DNA of 8,127 bases from Betaproteobacteria bacterium (GTDB taxonomy: Bacteria; Pseudomonadota; Gammaproteobacteria; Burkholderiales; Burkholderiaceae_E): positions 1-8,127 of the forward strand of contig VGHV01000096.1 of NCBI GenBank assembly GCA_016868095.1. The letters run 5' to 3'. This document shows, one piece after another, positions 1-6,338 of this stretch. Each line of letters starts with the position of its first letter. Within the stretch, counting starts at the first letter, position 1. The translations under genes and the position numbers were made by a program. The notes under the pieces were generated by a model. That model was given only the letters and a program-made list of their open reading frames with translations. It ran no database searches and was not told the origin of the DNA.

Positions 1-402
1 CGGCGATGGTTTCCAACCGGCGACGTTGCCACGATTGATGAAGATGGCTATATGCAAATTACCGATCGAAGCAAGGATGTCATCAAGTCAGGTGGGGAGT
101 GGATCAGTTCCATTGACTTGGAAAACCTCGCTGTCGCCCACCCAGCGGTTGTTCAAGCTGCGGTAATTGGCGTGGCTCATCCGAAATGGGACGAGCGCCC
201 CTTATTGGTAGTCGTCAAGCGCCCCGGTGCCGATCTAACGCGCGAAGACATGATTCGCTTTTATCAGGGCAAGGTCGCGAAATGGTGGATTCCAGACGAT
301 GTGCAATTTGTTGAAAGTATTCCGCTGGGGGCAACCGGGAAAATACTCAAGACAAAGCTGCGTGAGCAATTTTCCAACTACGAGCTGCCCGGGTCGACCT
401 GA
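1..402 (+). CDS. AMP-forming acyl-CoA synthetase (fatty-acid-CoA ligase), C-terminal part only
   Basis: This is the 3' end of a gene that begins left of the window; 133 codons are visible and the frame is open from base 1 to the TGA at 400-402. The family joins a carboxylic acid to CoA through an acyl-adenylate in the cytoplasm. Visible motifs, numbered from the first visible codon, are TGD (residues 6-8, ribose-binding Asp), the hinge [13 protein letters not shown] (22-34), and PLGATGK near the end with the adenylation lysine at 114. The hinge followed by ISSIDLEN is typical of medium/long-chain fatty-acid ligases of the AlkK/FadD-like group; that assignment comes from family memory. The C-terminal domain looks complete, ending shortly after the lysine as in relatives. 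It is the first visible gene of the operon, 95 bases before the next start, and would supply acyl-CoA to the downstream beta-oxidation enzymes. Substrate chain length cannot be told from this fragment. Confidence 0.93.
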   Translation, partial: RRWFPTGDVATIDEDGYMQITDRSKDVIKSGGEWISSIDLENLAVAHPAVVQAAVIGVAHPKWDERPLLVVVKRPGADLTREDMIRFYQGKVAKWWIPDDVQFVESIPLGATGKILKTKLREQFSNYELPGST

Positions 403-441
403 GCGCTTTAGGTTTGGATGAACAGGGCTGGATTACACTCG

Positions 442-480
442 GGCAACTTAAAGGATTCACACTGCCGCTGAGGCAACTTA
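442..480 (+). repeat. 9-bp direct repeat (GGCAACTTA) upstream of the bifunctional enzyme gene
   Basis: GGCAACTTA occurs at 442-450 and again at 472-480, exactly 30 bases apart (about three helical turns). Each copy is preceded by a related ATTACACT / ATTCACACT element (near 432-439 and 455-463). The pair lies in the 95-base gap between the ligase and the bifunctional enzyme, just before its ribosome-binding site. It could be a regulator site or chance; no recognised operator is matched. Confidence 0.4.
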
Positions 481-486
481 TTGACC

Positions 487-492
487 AGGGAG
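487..492 (+). promoter_or_regulatory. Ribosome-binding site deciding the start of the bifunctional enzyme
   Basis: A GGGAG-type Shine-Dalgarno sequence (AGGGAG, 487-492) sits five bases before the ATG at 498. The frame is open further upstream, with a TTG at 414 that would add 28 residues, but that codon has no comparable site and the extra residues lie outside the conserved domain. This supports 498 as the real start. Confidence 0.8.
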
Positions 493-497
493 AAAAA

Positions 498-2591
498 ATG
501 GCTGGAGCACGCTATGAAGTTCGAGGGAACATTGCGATCATCTCAATGGATAACCCGCCGGTAAATGGCCTGGGTTATGACAATCGATTGGGGATTGTTA
601 ATGGGTTAAATAAAGCGAACGCAGACGATGCTGTCAAGGCGATCGTGCTGACAGGACTTGGCAAAGCCTTCTCGGGCGGTGCCGACATCCGTGAGTTCGG
701 TACAGCCAAAGCGGGCATGGAGCCGAGCTTGCACGCTGTGATACGTTATGTAGAACAGTCTGCAAAGCCAGTCGTGGCCGCAATTCATTCGGTGGTCATG
801 GGTGGTGGCCTTGAATTGGCCCTCGGCTGCCATTATCGGGTCTGCGCGAAAGGCACCCAGGTTGCCCTGCCCGAAGTCAAGCTCGGCTTACTGCCGGGTG
901 CAGGAGGCACCCAAAGGCTTCCTCGCGTGATTGGTCTTCAGCAGGCACTTAACATGATCGTCTCAGGCGCGACGGTGATGAGCGAGCGCTTTGCTGGCAC
1001 CAAGCTCTTCGATGAAATTGTTGATGGTGAACCGGTTGCTCCGGCGGTTGCATTTGCTGAAAAGATTGTTGCAAACGGCAGCAAGAAGCCTTTGGTACGC
1101 GATATCCCCATGAAAGATCCGCAGGCTGAGGGTTATTTGCAGTTTGCCCGCAACACGGTCAAGGCTATGAGCAAGGGCTATCCTGCGCCGATGAATTGCC
1201 TTGAGGCTGTTGCCGCCTCGGTGAGTTTGCCCTTTGAACAAGGTCTCAAGCGCGAGCGCGATTTGTTCATGGAATTAATGGCCTCGAATGAGTCTCGTGC
1301 ACTAAGGCATTTGTTTTTTGCCGAGCGCGCAGCATCCAAGATTCCCGATATCGGCGATGAGGTGCAGGCAAGACCTGTGGCCAAGCTTGCAGTGATTGGC
1401 GCGGGCACGATGGGCGGCGGCATCACCATGAATTTTGTCAACGTTGGGATTCCCGTGGTCATGCTTGAAACGACCCAAGAGGCGCTGGACAAGGGCATGA
1501 AAACTATTCGTACTAATTACGAGAATAGTGCGAAGAAGGGTAAATTAAAGCCCGAGCAAGTCGAACAGCGTATGGCACTGATTCAGCCGACCATGTCCTA
1601 CGCAGATATCGCCCACTGCGATATGGTTATTGAAGCGGTCTATGAAGATATGGCTGTCAAGGAGAAAGTCTTTACTCAACTCGACAGTGTGATGAAGCAA
1701 GGCGCCATTCTTGCGACAAACACATCCACGCTGGATGTTGACAAGATTGCCGCATTTACCAAGCGGCCGCAAGATGTGATCGGTACTCATTTCTTTAGTC
1801 CCGCAAACGTCATGCGCTTGCTCGAGGTTGTGCGTGGCAAGCAAACGGCCAAGGACGTTCTTGCGACGACGATGAAGCTAGCTAAGACGATCAAGAAGAC
1901 AGCCGTGGTCTCCGGTGTTTGCGACGGCTTTATCGGTAACCGAATGATTGAGCAATATTCGCGTCAGGGTCTGCTTTTACTCGAGGAAGGCTGTACGCCG
2001 GCGCAGGTCGATAAAGCGCTTGAAAGTTGGGGCATGGCAATGGGGCCCTTCAGAATGGCTGACCTAGCCGGCAACGATGTGGGTTGGTATATCCGCAAGC
2101 GTCGCTATATTGAGCGCCCGGACATGAAGTACCCCAAGATTGCTGACAAGCTTTGTGAGCTTGGACGTTTTGGCCAAAAGACCGGCAAGGGCTGGTATCA
2201 GTACGTACCCGGTAAGCGCGATGCGATTCCCGATCCGATTGTCGATGATTTGATCGTTAAGCATCGCGAGTCATTGGGCTTAAAGCCGCGCAAAATCTCA
2301 AACGATGAGATTGTTCATCGCTTGATCTTCGCTCTGGTTAACGAGGCAGCAAAGATTCTTGAAGAGGGAATTGCGCTGAGAGCCTCGGATATCGATATTG
2401 TTTATATTACGGGTTATGGGTTTCCTGCATTTAGAGGCGGGCCGATGTGTTATGCCGACACCATGGGATTATTCAATGTGGTCCAGAGCATGCATCACTT
2501 CGCAGCCAACCCCCACGCCGCCCCCGAGTTTTGGACACCAGCGCCTTTACTGTCCCGCCTAGCCCAGGAAGGCAAAGGTTTTCAATCCTAA
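498..2591 (+). CDS. Bifunctional enoyl-CoA hydratase / 3-hydroxyacyl-CoA dehydrogenase (FadB/MFE-1 type)
   Basis: This 697-residue cytoplasmic enzyme should hydrate trans-2-enoyl-CoA and oxidise the resulting 3-hydroxyacyl-CoA with NAD+, two consecutive beta-oxidation steps. The N-terminal crotonase domain (about 5-190) has oxyanion-loop SGGADIREF (59-67) and both catalytic glutamates: E106 in GGGLE and E126 in LPEVKLGLLPGAGG. Their spacing of 20 matches the known pair in this family. After a linker, the dehydrogenase Rossmann fold starts at about 296 with GAGTMG (301-306). S410, H431, E443 and N481 occur at the same spacings as the catalytic residues of 3-hydroxyacyl-CoA dehydrogenases (S-H 21, H-E 12, H-N 50). 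Two C-terminal helical domains follow (about 478-570 and 600-690). Both activities therefore look intact. Length fits the roughly 700-residue bacterial/peroxisomal class. The start at 498 is chosen for its ribosome-binding site. The thiolase lies 78 bases downstream and is the expected next-step partner. Whether a physical complex like FadBA forms is not visible. Confidence 0.96.
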   Translation: MAGARYEVRGNIAIISMDNPPVNGLGYDNRLGIVNGLNKANADDAVKAIVLTGLGKAFSGGADIREFGTAKAGMEPSLHAVIRYVEQSAKPVVAAIHSVVMGGGLELALGCHYRVCAKGTQVALPEVKLGLLPGAGGTQRLPRVIGLQQALNMIVSGATVMSERFAGTKLFDEIVDGEPVAPAVAFAEKIVANGSKKPLVRDIPMKDPQAEGYLQFARNTVKAMSKGYPAPMNCLEAVAASVSLPFEQGLKRERDLFMELMASNESRALRHLFFAERAASKIPDIGDEVQARPVAKLAVIGAGTMGGGITMNFVNVGIPVVMLETTQEALDKGMKTIRTNYENSAKKGKLKPEQVEQRMALIQPTMSYADIAHCDMVIEAVYEDMAVKEKVFTQLDSVMKQGAILATNTSTLDVDKIAAFTKRPQDVIGTHFFSPANVMRLLEVVRGKQTAKDVLATTMKLAKTIKKTAVVSGVCDGFIGNRMIEQYSRQGLLLLEEGCTPAQVDKALESWGMAMGPFRMADLAGNDVGWYIRKRRYIERPDMKYPKIADKLCELGRFGQKTGKGWYQYVPGKRDAIPDPIVDDLIVKHRESLGLKPRKISNDEIVHRLIFALVNEAAKILEEGIALRASDIDIVYITGYGFPAFRGGPMCYADTMGLFNVVQSMHHFAANPHAAPEFWTPAPLLSRLAQEGKGFQS

Positions 2592-2605
2592 TTTGTTGAT
2601 CAATC

Positions 2606-2646
2606 GCCTTGGCACTCGCGATGAGTTCGCCGATCAGTGCCAAGGC
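2606..2646 (+). repeat. Intercistronic inverted repeat (11-bp perfect stem)
   Basis: GCCTTGGCACT (2606-2616) is perfectly complementary to AGTGCCAAGGC (2636-2646), with a 19-base loop that can form a further GCG/CGC pairing (2618-2620 with 2628-2630). It fills the gap between the bifunctional enzyme and the thiolase and ends 10 bases before the thiolase ribosome-binding site. No T-tract follows, so it is not a canonical intrinsic terminator. An RNA stability/processing element, an attenuation-like structure or a protein-binding palindrome are possible. Confidence 0.75.
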
Positions 2647-2656
2647 TCATAATCTC

Positions 2657-2662
2657 AAGGAG
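2657..2662 (+). promoter_or_regulatory. Ribosome-binding site of the thiolase gene
   Basis: AAGGAG at 2657-2662 stands four bases before an ATG at 2667 and seven before the adjacent in-frame ATG at 2670. The second gives the usual spacing and the usual thiolase N-terminus ([13 protein letters not shown]). The earlier GTG at 2637 lies upstream of this site and inside the hairpin arm, so it is rejected as a start. Confidence 0.85.
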
Positions 2663-2669
2663 AATCATG

Positions 2670-3848
2670 ATGCGTGATGCTGTGATTGTTTCAACCGCTA
2701 GAACACCGCTTTCAAAAAGTTGGCGCGGTGCCTTTAATATGACGCATGGCGCAACGCTCGGCGGCTTGGCTGTCAAAGCGGCAGTAGAGCGGGCTGGAGT
2801 CGCTCCTGATGAAGTCGAAGATGTCATCATGGGTTGTGCAAACCCCGAGGGTGCAACCGGCGCAAACATCGCGAGACAGGTCGCACTGCGTGCGGGATTA
2901 CCTGTAACCGTTTCGGGGATGACCGTTAACCGCTTTTGCTCAAGTGGCCTGCAAACCATTGCGCTTGCGGCGCAACGTATCCGTGCAGGTGAGGGCGATG
3001 TTTATGCTGCGGGCGGTGTAGAGAGTATTTCCTGTGTGCAAAACGAAATGAATAAGCACATGATGACCGATCCCTGGTTGCTTGAGCATAAGTCCGAAAT
3101 TTATTGGAATATGCTACAAACAGCAGAACAAGTTGCTAAACGCTATAACATTGCCCGCGAGCTTCAGGACCAGTATGGCGTGCAAAGCCAGCAGCGTGCC
3201 GCAGCGGCACAGGCCGCTGGTCTCACGAAGGCTGAAATGATTGCGGTCACGACCACGATGGCCACGGTCGACAAAGTCACCGGCATGGTTATTACGAAAG
3301 AAGTCACGGCAGATCGTGATGAAGGTATTCGCGCAGATACGACGTATGACGCGGTCTCAGGCATCAAAGCTGCCATGCCGGGCGGTGTGATTGCAGCAGG
3401 CAATGCTTCGCAGTTTTCTGACGGTGCGGGCGCTTGCATTGTGATGGACGAAGCGCTTGCCTCAAAACGCGGCCTTGCGCCCCTGGGCCGCTTCGTTGGC
3501 TTTGCGGTTGCGGGACTTGAGCCTGATGAGATGGGTATCGGGCCGGTTTATGCCATACCCAAGCTACTGAAGCGTCATGGCCTGTCGGTTAACGATATCG
3601 ATCTTTGGGAACTTAATGAAGCCTTTGCGGTTCAGGTCCTCTATTGTCGCGATAAGCTTGGTATCGACAACGATAAGCTCAACGTTAACGGTGGCGCGAT
3701 CGCAGTGGGACATCCCTATGGGATGTCAGGTCAGCGCTTGGTGGGCCATGCCTTGATCGAGGGCAAGCGCCGCGGTGCCAAGCGGGTCGTCGTTACCATG
3801 TGCATCGGCGGCGGCATGGGTGCGGCTGGTCTCTTTGATGTGCTCTAA
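2670..3848 (+). CDS. Thiolase (acetyl-CoA C-acyltransferase / acetyltransferase)
   Basis: A 392-residue thiolase, the family's usual length. It should cleave 3-ketoacyl-CoA with CoA to acetyl-CoA and a shortened acyl-CoA, or run the reverse condensation on acetyl-CoA. The nucleophilic cysteine is C90 in [14 protein letters not shown] is at 316-320, the catalytic histidine is H348 in [14 protein letters not shown], and the general-base cysteine is C378 in CIGGGMG. All positions agree with well-studied biosynthetic/degradative thiolases, so the enzyme looks fully active. Placement directly after the hydratase/dehydrogenase favours a degradative 3-ketoacyl-CoA thiolase role, but sequence alone does not separate this from acetoacetyl-CoA thiolase. 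The start at 2670 (or 2667, one extra Met) is supported by AAGGAG. The next gene begins 18 bases after the stop, consistent with one transcript. Confidence 0.95.
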   Translation: MRDAVIVSTARTPLSKSWRGAFNMTHGATLGGLAVKAAVERAGVAPDEVEDVIMGCANPEGATGANIARQVALRAGLPVTVSGMTVNRFCSSGLQTIALAAQRIRAGEGDVYAAGGVESISCVQNEMNKHMMTDPWLLEHKSEIYWNMLQTAEQVAKRYNIARELQDQYGVQSQQRAAAAQAAGLTKAEMIAVTTTMATVDKVTGMVITKEVTADRDEGIRADTTYDAVSGIKAAMPGGVIAAGNASQFSDGAGACIVMDEALASKRGLAPLGRFVGFAVAGLEPDEMGIGPVYAIPKLLKRHGLSVNDIDLWELNEAFAVQVLYCRDKLGIDNDKLNVNGGAIAVGHPYGMSGQRLVGHALIEGKRRGAKRVVVTMCIGGGMGAAGLFDVL

Positions 3849-3866
3849 GTCGGGTCAAGTCACGCG

Positions 3867-4373
3867 ATGTCAGATGTCAATCGTTTGCATGTCTTGATGG
3901 CCCAGCGGGCAGCACTGGCTCATGAGTTGGCCAGTGCTCCTGGGACGCTTTTGACCATTCCTTTTTTGCGGCACTTAGGGGTCCAAAGCGTTCGCTATGT
4001 GCCGGGTGATGCGGTTTTGCGTTTGCCCATTGAGGCACATCTTGAGAACAGTTTCGACATGGTCCATGGCGGTGTCACCATGACCTTACTCGATGTCTGT
4101 ATGGCCATGGCCGCTCGTTCGGTGATCAATGAGTCACTGGCCGTATCGGCCAGTAGCGAGTCCCACGGGGTTGTAACGATTGAGATGAAGACCTCGTTTC
4201 TCGCCCCTGGCGTGGGGACCTTGTTTGCGCGGGGTGCTTGTTTGCAACAAGGTGCAAGCCTTTTGTTTTGCGAAGGCGAACTCTTTGACCTGAAGGGGCA
4301 TTTGGTTGCTACGGCAAGCGGTACCTTTAAGGCAATTAGACGCAAAGAGTCGCTACAGGCTAAAGCTGCTTGA
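3867..4373 (+). CDS. PaaI-family hotdog-fold acyl-CoA thioesterase
   Basis: A 168-residue single-domain protein with the hotdog signature of PaaI-like thioesterases: the N-terminal segment leads into NSFDMVHGGVTMTLLDVCMA (61-80), with HGG at 67-69 and D76 at the start of the central helix. In this family the Gly-rich turn and acidic residue at this point help hydrolyse the thioester. The strand region VVTIEMKTSFLAPGVGTL (102-119) and a C-terminal ATASGTFK complete the fold. It would release free acid and CoA from an acyl- or aryl-CoA in the cytoplasm. It sits 18 bases after the thiolase, so probably co-transcribed; the upstream ribosome-binding site is weak, which suggests partial dependence on translation of the thiolase. 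The N-terminal 35 residues before the fold are somewhat longer than the smallest members. Substrate is unknown. Confidence 0.88.
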   Translation: MSDVNRLHVLMAQRAALAHELASAPGTLLTIPFLRHLGVQSVRYVPGDAVLRLPIEAHLENSFDMVHGGVTMTLLDVCMAMAARSVINESLAVSASSESHGVVTIEMKTSFLAPGVGTLFARGACLQQGASLLFCEGELFDLKGHLVATASGTFKAIRRKESLQAKAA

Positions 4374-4387
4374 ACTTATAACGTTTT

Positions 4388-4392
4388 AAGGA
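4388..4392 (+). promoter_or_regulatory. Ribosome-binding site of the medium-chain reductase
   Basis: AAGGA lies six bases before the ATG at 4399. It overlaps the right end of an imperfect 16-base palindrome (4375-4390) in the 25-base gap after the thioesterase stop. Confidence 0.75.
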
Positions 4393-4398
4393 ATTATT

Positions 4399-5397
4399 AT
4401 GGCTATTCATAACCGTCGAATCGTTCTCGCTGCGCGTCCAAGTGGTGTGGTCAGCAGTGATTGTTTCCGTCTTGAAGATCAGCAGCTTCCTGATCTTGAA
4501 GATGGACAATTGCTCGTGCGCAACCACTACATGTCGCTCGACCCCTATATGCGTGGGCGGATGGACGATGCAAAAAGTTATGCGGCGCCACAGGCGCTTG
4601 GCCAGACCATGCAAGGGGCAACCGTAGGTGTTGTCGAGCAAAGCCGCAACACGCAATTTGCAGTCGGCGATCATGTGGTGGGTATGTTTGGTTGGCAACA
4701 CTATGGCGTGAGCGACGGCAAAGCGATTGCCAAAATCGACGCCTCTAAAATTCCTATGTCGGCTTTCGTGGGCGTGATGGGTATGCCTGGCGCTACAGCT
4801 TGGTACGGTTTAAACCGCATTATCGATCCAAAGCCGGGTGAAACCATTGTTGTCTCGGCAGCTTCCGGTGCCGTAGGGGCTGTGGTCGGTCAACTTGCCA
4901 AGTTCAAGGGCTGTCGTGTTGTGGGCGTTGCTGGTGGTGCTGAGAAATGTCGTGTTGTGACTGAGTCTTTTGGTTTTGACGCCTGCATTGACTACAAAGC
5001 AGGGCGGCTTTACGAGGACCTTGCTGCGGCAACACCCAATGGCATTGATGGCAATTTCGAAAACGTCGGCGGCCCGGTGCTTGATGCAGTCTTGCGCCGT
5101 ATGAACGGCTTTGGGCGCATCGCTGTCTGTGGCTTGATTGCAGGCTATAACGGTGAGGATATCGCGCTTAAAAACACGCGTTCGATTTTGGTCAACCGCT
5201 TGAAAGTTCAAGGTTTTATCATTTCCGAACATATGGCCGATTGGCCGCTTGCCCATGCAGAAATCGGCCAGGCCATTATCGACGGTCGACTTCACTATAA
5301 GGAAACCATTGCTCAAGGGCTTGAGCAGGCACCAGAGGCCTTTATCGGCTTACTTAAAGGCAAGAATCTTGGTAAGCAACTGGTAAAGCTCATCTAA
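4399..5397 (+). CDS. Zinc-independent medium-chain NADP-dependent oxidoreductase (CurA / prostaglandin-reductase type)
   Basis: A 332-residue member of the MDR superfamily. The N-terminal GroES-like domain contains NHYMSLDPYMRGRM (42-55), a hallmark of the leukotriene B4 dehydrogenase / CurA / YncB branch, and lacks the cysteine/histidine set of zinc alcohol dehydrogenases. The nucleotide-binding domain has AASGAVG (154-160), then VVGVAGGAEKC (174-184), where the lysine is at the position that contacts the NADPH 2'-phosphate in relatives. NFENVGG (219-225) is also a branch marker. Known relatives reduce the C=C bond of alpha,beta-unsaturated ketones or aldehydes with NADPH. This fits a role on enone intermediates or toxic alkenals, though the substrate is inferred only by family. 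The start has a good ribosome-binding site (AAGGA at 4388-4392). It lies 25 bases after the thioesterase and 48 before the short-chain dehydrogenase, all in the same direction. Confidence 0.93.
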   Translation: MAIHNRRIVLAARPSGVVSSDCFRLEDQQLPDLEDGQLLVRNHYMSLDPYMRGRMDDAKSYAAPQALGQTMQGATVGVVEQSRNTQFAVGDHVVGMFGWQHYGVSDGKAIAKIDASKIPMSAFVGVMGMPGATAWYGLNRIIDPKPGETIVVSAASGAVGAVVGQLAKFKGCRVVGVAGGAEKCRVVTESFGFDACIDYKAGRLYEDLAAATPNGIDGNFENVGGPVLDAVLRRMNGFGRIAVCGLIAGYNGEDIALKNTRSILVNRLKVQGFIISEHMADWPLAHAEIGQAIIDGRLHYKETIAQGLEQAPEAFIGLLKGKNLGKQLVKLI

Positions 5398-5404
5398 TGT
5401 GGAA

Positions 5405-5420
5405 CGCGACGATTGTCGTG
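5405..5420 (+). repeat. Short hairpin between reductase and short-chain dehydrogenase genes
   Basis: CGCGAC (5405-5410) and GTCGTG (5415-5420) can form a six-pair stem (one G-U) closed by a GATT tetraloop. It occupies the 48-base gap, 14 bases before the ribosome-binding site of the next gene. No T-tract follows, so termination is unlikely; it may be a minor RNA structure or chance. Confidence 0.4.
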
Positions 5421-5434
5421 AGATGTTGCCCGGT

Positions 5435-5439
5435 GGAGG
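5435..5439 (+). promoter_or_regulatory. Strong ribosome-binding site of the short-chain dehydrogenase
   Basis: GGAGG lies six bases before the ATG at 5446, the clearest Shine-Dalgarno match in the window. It suggests independent, efficient initiation for this gene, from which the next two genes may be translationally coupled. Confidence 0.85.
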
Positions 5440-5445
5440 CGTTAT

Positions 5446-6336
5446 ATGAAGCTATTTGAAGGGCGCTGCGCTGTTATCACCGGTGCTGGCAGTGGCTTTG
5501 GGCGGGAGTTTGCGCGTATTGCTGCCCGACGCAAGATGCAAGTCGTGCTTGCTGATGTGCAAAAGGATGCGCTGAAAGCGGTCGAAGCGGAGCTGCGGGC
5601 TGAGGGTGTCGATGTGATTGCGCAGCCATGCGATGTGTCCAATGAGACTGAGGTCGCTGCACTGGCCGATGCAGCTTTCGAACACTTTGGTGCAGTTCAT
5701 TTGCTCTTTAATAACGCTGGTGTTGCAACAGGTGGCTTGACCTGGGAGGCTAGTGCTGCCGACTGGCAGTGGGTCTTAGGCGTTAACGTGATGGGTGTTG
5801 TTCACGGGATTAAGGCCTTTGTTCCAAGAATGATTGCAGCTGGACAAGAAGGGCATGTTATCAATACTGCGTCGGTCGCAGGACTGCTTTCACCGCCCTT
5901 GATGGCGGTTTATAACGTTTCAAAGCATGCTGTTGTTACATTAAGCGAGACGCTTTATCACGACCTACGCCTTGAAAAGACCAAGCTTGGCGTGACGGTT
6001 TTGTGTCCGGCGTTTGTACCGACCGGTATATCGGCCTCCGAGAGAAACCGTCCGAGCCATCTCGACCGCGGCCGCGAAGCAACTGCTTCGGAAATAGCGG
6101 CCCAACAAAGCAGCGATAAGGCAGTTAGTTCTGGAAAGATCACCGCGGCGCAGGTTGCGTCGATGACTTTTGATGCAATCGAATCCGAACAGTTTTATTG
6201 CGTGACTCACCCCAAGATCATGCCATCAGTGAGGACTCGCTGCGAAGACGTGTCGCAACTTCGCAATCCCACCGATCCCTATGCCCACAAGCCTGAGGTG
6301 GCAAACACGGCGACGACGACAAGTCGTGGGGTCTGA
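5446..6336 (+). CDS. Classical short-chain dehydrogenase/reductase (SDR)
   Basis: A 296-residue SDR, longer than the 250-residue core because of a C-terminal extension. The cofactor motif TGAGSGFG is at 12-19, D37 closes the second strand (usually an NAD(H) preference), D63 is in the CDV adenine-pocket motif, and NNAG is at 89-92. The catalytic tetrad N114, S143, Y156 and K160 is complete. The enzyme should interconvert an alcohol and a ketone. Residues about 193-235 form a long variable segment where the substrate lid normally lies, and the last 25 residues are Thr/Ala-rich and probably flexible; the substrate cannot be read from either. It starts after a strong ribosome-binding site and ends two bases before the alpha/beta-hydrolase start, implying coupled translation. 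It could act on hydroxylated acyl chains or on a product of the neighbouring reductase or hydrolase; that is inference. Confidence 0.93.
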   Translation: MKLFEGRCAVITGAGSGFGREFARIAARRKMQVVLADVQKDALKAVEAELRAEGVDVIAQPCDVSNETEVAALADAAFEHFGAVHLLFNNAGVATGGLTWEASAADWQWVLGVNVMGVVHGIKAFVPRMIAAGQEGHVINTASVAGLLSPPLMAVYNVSKHAVVTLSETLYHDLRLEKTKLGVTVLCPAFVPTGISASERNRPSHLDRGREATASEIAAQQSSDKAVSSGKITAAQVASMTFDAIESEQFYCVTHPKIMPSVRTRCEDVSQLRNPTDPYAHKPEVANTATTTSRGV

Positions 6337-6338
6337 TC

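Noticed and set aside
414..497. N-terminal extension of the bifunctional enzyme from TTG 414
   Set aside because: The ATG at 498 has AGGGAG at good spacing and begins the crotonase domain as in relatives; the 28 extra residues have no domain and TTG 414 lacks a clear ribosome-binding site.
2609..2635. Possible sigma-54 promoter from the TTGGCAC elements in the hairpin arms
   Set aside because: The -24-like TTGGCAC is present on both strands, but the required GC of the -12 element is missing at the correct distance in either direction.
2637..2669. Thiolase start at GTG 2637
   Set aside because: It lies within the hairpin arm and upstream of the AAGGAG; thiolases normally begin at the residues encoded from 2670.
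2600..2959. 119-codon - strand open frame across the intercistronic gap and thiolase start
   Set aside because: It overlaps the hairpin, the ribosome-binding site and the conserved thiolase N-terminus, and the translation resembles no known family.
4375..4390. Imperfect palindrome CTTATAACGTTTTAAG before the reductase gene
   Set aside because: Short, AT-rich, with a mismatched pair, and it overlaps the ribosome-binding site; too likely to be chance to call an operator.
4810..5316. 168-codon open frame on the - strand inside the medium-chain reductase gene
   Set aside because: It is fully antisense to a gene with clear family motifs, its translation shows no recognisable domain, and it is explained as a codon-bias shadow. 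The same applies to the other antisense frames, such as 1178-1498, 1545-1844, 3995-4345 and 6714-7040.
6308..6332. ACG trinucleotide run and small ACGAC/GTCGT hairpin at the SDR 3' end
   Set aside because: Only three or four repeat units, and the stem has a two-base loop; it encodes the Thr-rich tail and has no clear further meaning.
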